In this document: positions 1 to 5,309 of the stretch, one piece after another
How the letters are laid out: each line of letters opens with the position of its first letter
Position numbering within the stretch: position 1 is the stretch's first letter
DNA from: Nitrososphaerales archaeon TH526
GTDB taxonomy: Archaea > Thermoproteota > Nitrososphaeria > Nitrososphaerales > Nitrososphaeraceae
DNA length: 6,952 bases
Assembly (NCBI GenBank): GCA_014523665.1
Contig: JAATVR010000491.1
Span: forward strand, 1 to 6,952
Direction: 5' to 3'
Program-made: the position numbers and the translations under genes
Notes under the pieces: model-generated
Told to the model about the DNA's origin: nothing
What the model saw: the letters and a program-made list of their open reading frames with translations, nothing else
The model's database searches: none

Positions 1-891
1 GGAGCCGGAGGAAATGTCGATATTGGAAATATATTCTTCTCTATGAGTCTCGACGGCGGGACAACTTTTACTGCACCAATGAAATTGAGCAATAACACTC
101 AGAGCTCTATTCGGCCAGACACGGATCCACGAATAGTAGCGTCAACAGATGGCAAAAACGTTTTCGTGGTCTGGAGTCACGCGGAGTCAGCGGGAACAGA
201 GGAAGAGGTAGTGAAAGCGGCTGGAGTCGAGGATCCTGTCACACATAGCACAAATATAGTTGCTCCACATAATGAAACATTCTACGGTAACACTATCTCA
301 AATAGCTATCTTCAGAATAGTGAAATATACAATGATCATGGGGAGCAATCATTATCAAGATTTCAAAAGATTGGTGTAATCATTAATGATGCTGACAAAG
401 TTAGAGACGATATGGAAATAAGTACTCAGACAAGTAGTGCTAGTAGTAGTAGTAACAGAAATCTAAGCAGTGAAATATTCATGGCAGCTAGTAATGATGG
501 AGGAAGAAATTTCGGTAAAGCATTCGTTATAAGCGACAGTGTTGACTTTTCTGTTGATCCTTCTGTTATGATTCTCCCAGACAGCATGTCAGATGTACTA
601 ACCATGTGGACGGATAATAGCACAAGCAATCTTGGAATCTTCAATATATTTCTGAAGACATATATGGCAAATAATTTTATGAGCGAAAACGTGAACGTTG
701 GCCAGACAAACCAACTTCGGACTCCAGGTTCCGTGATACGTCCCCAGATGGCCGCCATCCAGGCTGATGACACAGATACCATATTAGGTTCTCAGAATGA
801 AAGAAAAGTGAACAGGTATAACATCATAATTACATGGACGGAATACGAGTCTGGATCATACGGGATTTTCCTTTCTCGAGTCAATCTATGA
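1..891 (+). CDS. Sialidase-like Asp-box beta-propeller protein, 5'-truncated
   Basis: The reading frame is open from base 1 and ends at TGA 889-891, so this is the last 296 residues of a longer protein; the ATG at 43 is internal. Two Asp-boxes (S-x-D-x-G-x-T-F type) are visible: SLDGGTTF at residues 16-23 and SNDGGRNF at 164-171. Each follows a strand ending in 'IFFS' or 'IFMA', the usual blade pattern of sialidase/BNR propellers. Blade strands such as VFVVWSH (54-60), VLTMWTD (199-205) and IIITWTEYESG near the end complete about three blades. Between the first and second visible blades lies an unusual insertion of roughly 95 residues, rich in Ser, Asn and acidic residues, with a run of AGT codons at bases 433-455. 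Proteins of this kind are normally exported and bind or process surface glycans. No catalytic arginine triad can be judged from this fragment, so enzymatic activity is unproven. The gene converges on the next one. Confidence 0.85.
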   Translation, partial: GAGGNVDIGNIFFSMSLDGGTTFTAPMKLSNNTQSSIRPDTDPRIVASTDGKNVFVVWSHAESAGTEEEVVKAAGVEDPVTHSTNIVAPHNETFYGNTISNSYLQNSEIYNDHGEQSLSRFQKIGVIINDADKVRDDMEISTQTSSASSSSNRNLSSEIFMAASNDGGRNFGKAFVISDSVDFSVDPSVMILPDSMSDVLTMWTDNSTSNLGIFNIFLKTYMANNFMSENVNVGQTNQLRTPGSVIRPQMAAIQADDTDTILGSQNERKVNRYNIIITWTEYESGSYGIFLSRVNL

Positions 892-950
892 TCTTATAAA
901 ACAGACATATGGAGATTCTATTTATTTGGTAGATCTTTTGTCATCTTACT

Positions 951-968
951 GAATCTCTCCAGAGATTC
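951..968. terminator. Hairpin downstream of the propeller gene
   Basis: The sequence GAATCTC-TCCA-GAGATTC forms a perfect 7-bp stem with a 4-base loop, about 60 bases past the stop codon of the plus-strand gene and between convergent genes. Archaeal terminators depend mainly on T-tracts, and T-rich stretches flank it, so it may stabilise a 3' end rather than act as an intrinsic terminator. The function is inferred from position only. Confidence 0.35.
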
Positions 969-1045
969 TCAATGTAATTTGTTAAAAAGCCATGGTTTAG
1001 TGTGTACTTGTTTCAAGCCAAGCCAATCCAGCATGTACATTCTCA

Positions 1046-1189
1046 TTATTGTTCATATCGTCCTATGTGATCATTTTGTCCCACTTCTCCAGGCCCGTCT
1101 TTGAGAGATGAATAGATCAAAAGATCACATATGAGTTGATCGGGGGCTGCATAACTTGCAACTTCTAGGTAGATGATTACTATGATCAT
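1046..1189 (-). CDS. Candidate small membrane peptide (47 aa)
   Basis: An ATG at 1189-1187 opens 47 codons ending in tandem stops (TAA then TGA). The predicted peptide starts with a short hydrophobic stretch (MIVIIYLEVASYAA) and continues as a polar tail with acidic residues and one Cys. If a GTG one codon upstream or an earlier non-ATG start were used, the N-terminus would carry a positively charged RKTS stretch ahead of the hydrophobic segment, which suits a small membrane protein. It lies about 75 bases downstream of the first paralogue gene on the same strand. No clear TATA element or Shine-Dalgarno sequence supports it, and an ORF of this length can arise by chance. I do not recognise a family. 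Confidence 0.2.
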   Translation of the reverse strand: MIIVIIYLEVASYAAPDQLICDLLIYSSLKDGPGEVGQNDHIGRYEQ

Positions 1190-1264
1190 CACGATGACGC
1201 TTGTCTTTCTGGTGATTTAGCTATTATTTGTCGGAAAATGAATTCTTTTTGTTTACTTTGCATT

Positions 1265-1906
1265 TTACTGCAGCAGCGGATTTATCTGCAGCGGAGCACA
1301 ATATCCCTGAGAAGTTCGGTAGTACCCTACAGAACAATAATTATCGCCGAAATTATTTGATGTAAAAGGCTGCGGAATGAAAATAGTATTAACCTGTTCT
1401 GAAGCAGGAGTGGCAGGGAGAGGAGTCTTTATGTTGACATCAGAAGAGGAACTGAATTGTAGCGTTCTGCAATTGTTGAACAGATTCTTTACATCAAAGT
1501 CATCTCCTTGATTAGTTTTGATATTGTTCTTCCCGACAAAAATTTTTCCAGACACGTCATTGTTACTGACAGAGAACATGCCTGGGTTATCCAGTTCGAT
1601 TTGCAAAGCCATCAGCTTTCCATCATCGATCGGAACTTGCACACCTTTATCCGGAACACCTTCGATAGTAAATGAAAAAATCCCTGCCCCGCATGAAATC
1701 GCAGGCAGTGAAGGAAACCAAGGCGACCAGGGCAAAATTGATTGCTGTGATCTGGAGAGAAAAGGGGAAAAAAGGTTGGATGATGAAAGAGAGGGTTGAA
1801 TGGTGTTTGAAGGAAAATAAAATTGTCCGTATGCAGACAATACCGAGATTGAGGTACTAGAGAGGAATACGTAGATAGAGAAAACTATTATTGCCTTTGC
1901 CAGCAT
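1265..1906 (-). CDS. Secreted protein with CG/DFD domain, paralogue A
   Basis: I do not recognise a named family. With the ATG at 1906-1904 the protein has 213 residues. Residues 1-27 form a Sec-type signal (MLAKAIIVF... ending near SAYGQ). A short Ser/Phe/Pro-rich linker follows at about 28-60, then the shared domain at 61-153. It opens SPWFPSLPAISCG (Cys72) and closes DDFDVKNLFNNC (Cys146), and the two cysteines could form a disulfide. In between are GVPDKG, a LMALQIEL strand, NNDVSG and KIFVGKNNIK. Unlike the other two copies it has a tail of about 60 residues with a second Cys pair (Cys191, Cys203) in the pattern C-x-x-G-Y-Y-R-x-x-x-G-x-C. The frame stays open upstream to a TTG at 1966, preceded by AAAGGGG and a TATA-like element at 1999-2010, so a start 20 residues earlier is possible. 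The product is probably extracellular; binding partner unknown. Confidence 0.82.
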   Translation of the reverse strand: MLAKAIIVFSIYVFLSSTSISVLSAYGQFYFPSNTIQPSLSSSNLFSPFLSRSQQSILPWSPWFPSLPAISCGAGIFSFTIEGVPDKGVQVPIDDGKLMALQIELDNPGMFSVSNNDVSGKIFVGKNNIKTNQGDDFDVKNLFNNCRTLQFSSSSDVNIKTPLPATPASEQVNTIFIPQPFTSNNFGDNYCSVGYYRTSQGYCAPLQINPLLQ

Positions 1907-1998
1907 CTTGCTGTGTTTTTGCAAAGACCGGCTCCCACTTGCGATATTGGTTATTGACAATAGCAATCCCCTTTATCGATCGTCAGGACCCCGCTCCA

Positions 1999-2010
1999 CA
2001 ATATATCAAA
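1999..2010 (-). promoter_or_regulatory. TATA-like promoter of paralogue A
   Basis: On the minus strand this reads TTTGATATATTG, a plausible archaeal TATA box. Transcription starting about 26 bases downstream would begin near 1978. That gives a leader of about 12 bases to the TTG at 1966, or about 70 bases to the ATG at 1906. The element therefore bears on which start codon is used. Confidence 0.4.
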
Positions 2011-2642
2011 ATCACATACTGATTATAAGAGGATTTTGTGAGTTTTTACAATATAACACTAGAGATAAGCTGATCTAGAACATTGGATGATCCCCAATAA
2101 CTATGCGTTACTTGTGTTATTCTATTCTACAACCTAGTTCTGTAACCCGCAATCGTGTGGGAGAGCATTCTCTACTACTTTTGCTTACACCTTTCTTTTA
2201 TCTTCACAGGGAGAGATATGTCAGCTCAATTTCATAGTGATTATTCTAACTCATTGCAAATAGAACAGCTAATACACAGGAGAAGTGCAAAGAGCACAAG
2301 ATAGGATTATCAAGTGAGCGCTTCAGAGCAGCACTCCTTTATTGGTACTGTTCCGTATTGGTAGAATGATGATATGAAGGCAAATGTCCTGAAGATATAT
2401 CGCACGGTTATTTTTATTGTCTATAGGAGATACCCTTATGCGCAAGACCGACAAAAATGTACAAATTATAATATTAGTCACCATCGAAACTTTGGGAACA
2501 ATCTGGAAGAAACTTTAGGCGAGTGCCATGAAAACAGATGCATAACAACGCATACGCTCCCTATTTTAATTACATTGCGACTTAGAAAAGGATCATACAG
2601 AAATTAGCAGAGTATCGTTGTGCTTTTTCATGAGCAAACAGA
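2011..2642. other. Intergenic region between paralogues A and B
   Basis: The whole gap of about 680-740 bases contains no ORF I can support. Two plus-strand ORFs were examined. One of 28 codons at 2218-2304 is preceded by GGGAGAG four bases before its ATG but is too short to trust. One of 77 codons at 2374-2607 has no TATA element or ribosome site, and its composition is unconvincing. Short inverted repeats exist (for example CTAGA/TCTAG near 2060-2080) but are weak. I see no RNA gene or mobile element. Confidence 0.5.
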
Positions 2643-3998
2643 CTACGACTTGCTGCTGAATGTAACAACTTGACAATCGTTAAAGATTGATTTGATATCG
2701 AAATCGTTACCATTGTTCTCTTCGATATTTTTCTTTCCCTGGAAAATCTGGCCAAATATAGCATCATCGTCAGTAAAGATCCTACTATTATCTGAATTTA
2801 TTTGCAACGATAGCAGTCGTCTCTCGCGGTCGCTATGCTTCGAATTTTTGTGGTGGTCGCCATTATCATCGTTATCGCCTCCACCGTTATTGTCTTTTCG
2901 GTTATTATTGTCCGCTGGCTCTATCTTGTTATTCTTATCACCATCGCCACGTGGTGTACCTTCAATCGTGAGTAGAAATGTTCCACCGCAATATGTAGCC
3001 GGAAGTGATGGAAACCAAGGCGAGACTAGTTGAGACGATGTGCTAACAGAAGTAGCAGCTGCACCAGCTGCTGAACCAGCTGCACCGAGGCCATACTGAC
3101 CGCCAATCGTAGAGGGATATCCCAGACCTCCTGCTGTACCGTACGGCTGGAGGGAGTTCACAGGAGGAAGAACAGATGGAGGAAAAGTCGTTGCTGTAGG
3201 GGGTAAAGCTGATAGCTGGGGCTGGATATTTGCAGTTGTAGAGGGGATCCCATAAGGTTGAGCGGGATTACTCTGGAGCAATGACTGTGGTTGAGGACTA
3301 GTCTGAAACAATGGTTGTGCAGGTAGCTGCTGAATAGTTGACTGAGCCTGTGGCGCTGCAGGCTGCTGATAGATAGACGACAGCTGCTGTTGAGCGGCGG
3401 GAAGAGAAGGAGATGTAGTTGGCGGTGGTGTAGGTGCTGGCACTGGTCCTGAAGACTGTTGTGTCGTCGTTGTAGGTGTTCCAGTTGATGAGGTAGTTGT
3501 GGTGGCTTGGTTTGTTGTCGGTGGCGGAGGAGCAGAGGTAGAATCGGTACTCATGGTGGAAGAAGTTGCGGGAGTTGAAGAAGAAGAAGAAACGGAAGAT
3601 ATTGATGCTGTTTCGCTGGAATCTTGTCCGGCTGGCGTTTCAAGACCTGTCCCTAATGTCAATAATGGTGTCTGGTATAGCTGGCTGCTTTGCTCTACTG
3701 AATAGGGAGATATCGCATTTAAAGGGGTAGAATAAGAAGTTAAGCTGGGAATCGTAAATGCCTTCGATTCATGACCAGGAGTTAAAGACAATGCTGAAAT
3801 AGTTACCGCAACTACTATGATAAAGATTATAGCGCCAACGGAATTGTGAGAAGGAACGGCACACGCTCTATAAACTTCTCCCCTCGATACCACTTTGTTG
3901 ACAGTTAAATCTAAGAATTTGACAATATAATTAAGTTTTGCTAGACCGTTAGCTATTTTTTTTCTCGTCTCATTTACCAACGACACTTCAATACCCAT
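2643..3998 (-). CDS. Mucin-like surface protein with CG/DFD domain, paralogue B
   Basis: I do not recognise a named family. Taking ATG 3998-3996 gives 451 residues. A charged N-terminus of about 50 residues precedes one hydrophobic segment at 54-71 (GAIIFIIVVAVTISALS), a signal peptide or signal anchor. Residues about 80-325 are low complexity: a Ser/Thr/Pro block (125-200) with runs of Thr and Pro, then a Gln/Pro-rich block (203-290) and a Gly/Ala/Tyr block (284-318). It resembles a heavily O-glycosylated or extended stalk. The shared domain occupies 326-451, from SPWFPSLPATYCG (Cys337) to NDFDIKSIFNDC (Cys442). It differs from the other copies by an insertion of about 40 residues rich in Asn, Asp, Gly, His and Lys between the GTP(R)G turn and the LLSLQI strand. 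The start is uncertain: ATG 4070 adds a second hydrophobic stretch, and GTG 3893 would place a compact signal peptide at the N-terminus, with a TATA-like TTATATT about 35 bases ahead. Confidence 0.82.
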   Translation of the reverse strand: MGIEVSLVNETRKKIANGLAKLNYIVKFLDLTVNKVVSRGEVYRACAVPSHNSVGAIIFIIVVAVTISALSLTPGHESKAFTIPSLTSYSTPLNAISPYSVEQSSQLYQTPLLTLGTGLETPAGQDSSETASISSVSSSSSTPATSSTMSTDSTSAPPPPTTNQATTTTSSTGTPTTTTQQSSGPVPAPTPPPTTSPSLPAAQQQLSSIYQQPAAPQAQSTIQQLPAQPLFQTSPQPQSLLQSNPAQPYGIPSTTANIQPQLSALPPTATTFPPSVLPPVNSLQPYGTAGGLGYPSTIGGQYGLGAAGSAAGAAATSVSTSSQLVSPWFPSLPATYCGGTFLLTIEGTPRGDGDKNNKIEPADNNNRKDNNGGGDNDDNGDHHKNSKHSDRERRLLSLQINSDNSRIFTDDDAIFGQIFQGKKNIEENNGNDFDIKSIFNDCQVVTFSSKS

Positions 3999-4038
3999 GA
4001 TCACGCCTACTTGAAAAAAGAAGAAAATCCCTCTAACA

Positions 4039-4047
4039 AGTATAAAG
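4039..4047 (-). promoter_or_regulatory. TATA-like promoter of paralogue B
   Basis: The minus strand reads CTTTATACTTG here, followed by a pyrimidine-rich leader. A start site about 26 bases on (near 4018) would give a leader of about 20 bases to the ATG at 3998. A competing TATA-like element (TTATATT, about 3926-3932) would instead serve the GTG at 3893. Both are sequence inferences. Confidence 0.35.
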
Positions 4048-4188
4048 AAGATTGGAATGATATTTCGCATATTACATATTGTCTTAAAAGTCGGATCAAT
4101 GGAGGTTATAGCAGCAATTCACCATCCTCAGCTACATGAACCATCATTGGAATGTCTGCAAGGTCTTTGCCACACACGGTCCAATTCC

Positions 4189-4193
4189 AAAAA
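4189..4193 (-). terminator. T-tract downstream of paralogue C
   Basis: About 25 bases past the stop codon of the minus-strand gene there is a run of five T's (GTTCTTTTTGG on the minus strand). Oligo-T tracts are the main archaeal termination signal. A single T5 is weak evidence, but its place just after the stop and before the next gene's start fits separate transcription units. Confidence 0.3.
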
Positions 4194-4215
4194 GAACACA
4201 GCATTAATTACACCA

Positions 4216-4800
4216 TTACCGACTATACATCAAAGTTTGACAATCATTGAAGAGTGTTTTGATATCAAAATCTTCGCCGTCATTATCTTTTATATTCTCC
4301 TCTCCGACAAAGATCAAACCTGAAACGTCATTATCAGTAATAATTCGGCCGTTGTTGGACGCTATGATTTTGATTGCCATAAGTTCATCCTGCTCCGGTT
4401 CCCCTCCTTTGTCAGGAACTCCTAATACATTAAATGAGAATTTACCCAGTCCGCAGGAAATGGCAGGAATAGAAGGAAACCAAGGCGAGACCGCTTGCCT
4501 GATACCGTATTGAGCTAGACCAAGAAGCGGAGAGCTATTTTGGGGATAGATGTTTGAATTGGGAGGGTAAGGGTTGATGTTTGAAGAGGGAAAGTAAGGA
4601 TAGATGTTTGAAGAGGGAAAGTAAGGATAGATGTTTGAATTGGGAGGATAGATGGGTTGGGTAGGGTAAGGAGGATAGTACGTCTGGGCAAGCAAAAAAC
4701 TAGACGGATAACAGAAAACAAGGGCCACAAAAAGTAGTAAAGTTATGATAAGATTAGGATTCGTTGAATTCCCTCCTAACAACTGTTCTGTTAAATTCAT
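4216..4800 (-). CDS. Secreted Tyr/Pro-repeat protein with CG/DFD domain, paralogue C
   Basis: I do not recognise a named family. The protein has 194 residues, from ATG 4800-4798 to TAA at 4218-4216. The start is well supported by a TATA element about 30 bases upstream. Residues 17-38 form a hydrophobic signal (LIITLLLFVALVF...FLLA) with a likely cleavage before Gln39. A Tyr/Pro/Asn-rich stalk follows (40-90), built from nine-residue repeats of the type SNIYPYFPS. The shared domain spans 105-194 and is the shortest copy: SPWFPSIPAISCG (Cys116), GVPDKG, LMAIKII, DNDVSG, LIFVGEENI, and EDFDIKTLFNDC (Cys187), ending eight residues later. It best defines the minimal domain. The product is likely an exported surface or matrix protein; ligand and role unknown. 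At the DNA level it shares the stretch GGAAACCAAGGCGAGAC (plus strand 4475-4491) with paralogue B, which indicates a fairly recent duplication or gene conversion. Confidence 0.88.
   Translation of the reverse strand: MNLTEQLLGGNSTNPNLIITLLLFVALVFCYPSSFLLAQTYYPPYPTQPIYPPNSNIYPYFPSSNIYPYFPSSNINPYPPNSNIYPQNSSPLLGLAQYGIRQAVSPWFPSIPAISCGLGKFSFNVLGVPDKGGEPEQDELMAIKIIASNNGRIITDNDVSGLIFVGEENIKDNDGEDFDIKTLFNDCQTLMYSR
4549..4656 (-). repeat. Four tandem 27-bp units coding the Tyr/Pro stalk
   Basis: Four head-to-tail 27-base units begin at 4549, 4576, 4603 and 4630, each starting GATGTTTGAA on the plus strand. Units 2 and 3 are identical, while units 1 and 4 carry AATTGGGAGG in place of AGAGGGAAAG. The unit is a multiple of three, so copy-number change would add or remove nine residues (SNIYPYFPS type) from the stalk of paralogue C without breaking the frame. 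Confidence 0.95.
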
Positions 4801-4825
4801 CTAACGATGGGTATATAGAAATTCA

Positions 4826-4837
4826 CCTATATATGAT
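4826..4837 (-). promoter_or_regulatory. TATA box of paralogue C
   Basis: The minus strand reads ATCATATATAGG, centred about 31 bases before the ATG at 4800. A transcript starting 26-27 bases downstream would begin about four bases from the ATG, so the mRNA is probably leaderless or nearly so, which is common in this archaeal group. There is no Shine-Dalgarno sequence. Confidence 0.6.
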
Positions 4838-5160
4838 ATTATGCAGGTAATACTTGAAATAATTTGCCTACGATTGATACTCTAATAAAATTACGTAATT
4901 CTTTACATGATAATTTTGGTAGCAGCAATATTCTTAGTAACAGCGATTGGTTATGATAGACACCCACACTGATAAATCTCGAAGGGAAATTGGCAACAAG
5001 GCATTGTTATCTACTCGGCTGCATCCTCTGGTGGAGATCGCCATGAGAAACTACGACGTCAAGCGATATGATTTGATTCACCCTGCTGCGATTCTACATA
5101 TAAGGCTCAACCCAACAGGGCTAGCTTCGGATTGCAGCCGAACCATGTTTGACTTATCTT
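4838..5160. other. Intergenic region with no supported gene
   Basis: This stretch lies between the paralogue C promoter and the small ORF at 5161-5277. A plus-strand ORF (ATG 4953 to 5189, 79 residues) covers much of it but runs antisense into the small ORF, has no TATA or ribosome site, and matches no family I know. At about 5124-5145 there is a 5-bp stem with a 7-base loop (TTCGG/CCGAA). It resembles a tRNA anticodon arm, but the other tRNA arms cannot be found. Confidence 0.45.
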
Positions 5161-5277
5161 CTAACTATCGGCTATCAGAGCATCGATGAGCTTTGACAAT
5201 TTTTCCTTTGAGTCTATAGTCGAAGCTGCCTTAAATGATTCTAAGGATTTTAGGACCCAATTATAGTCAAGTGCCAC
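5161..5277 (-). CDS. Candidate small helical protein (38 aa), leaderless
   Basis: A GTG at 5277-5275 opens 38 codons ending in TAG at 5163-5161. The peptide begins VALDYNWVLKSLESF and ends KLSKLIDALIADS. It has a balanced mix of charged and hydrophobic residues spaced for one or two amphipathic helices, unlike the noise seen in nearby random frames. A TATA-like AGTATATC (5302-5309) is centred about 28 bases before the GTG, which predicts a leaderless transcript starting at or next to the start codon. It lies 30 bases after the stop of the PKD-domain gene on the same strand, so it could also be co-transcribed with it. I recognise no family. A small regulatory or interaction protein would fit, but that is a guess. 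Confidence 0.45.
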   Translation of the reverse strand: MALDYNWVLKSLESFKAASTIDSKEKLSKLIDALIADS

Positions 5278-5301
5278 ACCTATCTAACGTCAAAGTTGAT
5301 T

Positions 5302-5309
5302 GATATACT
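5302..5309 (-). promoter_or_regulatory. TATA-like element of the 38-codon ORF
   Basis: AGTATATC on the minus strand overlaps the stop codon of the PKD-domain gene and lies about 28 bases ahead of the GTG start of the small ORF. That is the spacing expected for a leaderless archaeal transcript. Confidence 0.35.

Larger units (their letters stand above)
892..1264. other. Intergenic region between convergent genes
   Basis: This 373-base gap separates the stop of the propeller gene (plus) from the stop of the first paralogue gene (minus). It holds a perfect 7-bp hairpin at 951-968 and T-rich tracts around 920-945 that could end plus-strand transcription. A 47-codon minus-strand ORF at 1046-1189 is listed separately as a weak candidate. 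I see no RNA gene or mobile element. Confidence 0.6.

Noticed and set aside
426..782. Minus-strand ORF of 118 codons inside the propeller gene
   Set aside because: It is antisense to a clear Asp-box protein; its Leu-rich runs come from the Ser/Asn codons of the real gene.
2374..2607. Plus-strand ORF of 77 codons between paralogues A and B
   Set aside because: There is no TATA element or ribosome site, its composition is rich in Arg, His, Tyr and Cys, and it has no visible domain. It is probably chance.
3570..3595. GAA trinucleotide run
   Set aside because: It is explained by the Ser-rich stalk codons of paralogue B; no independent function is needed.
1518..4513. Plus-strand ORFs opposite each of the three paralogous domains (1518-1799, 2692-3033, 4247-4513) that resemble one another
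   Set aside because: Their similarity follows from conservation of the minus-strand coding sequence. The minus-strand frames have signal peptides, conserved cysteines and promoters, and the antisense frames have none.
5124..5145. 5-bp stem with 7-base loop resembling a tRNA anticodon arm (GCA on minus, TGC on plus)
   Set aside because: No T-arm with GTTCRA, no convincing D-loop and no 7-bp acceptor stem can be placed around it on either strand.
4953..5189. Plus-strand ORF of 79 codons
   Set aside because: It has no promoter or ribosome site and no recognisable family, and it overlaps the better-supported small ORF antisense. A blastp or tblastn hit in relatives would reopen it.
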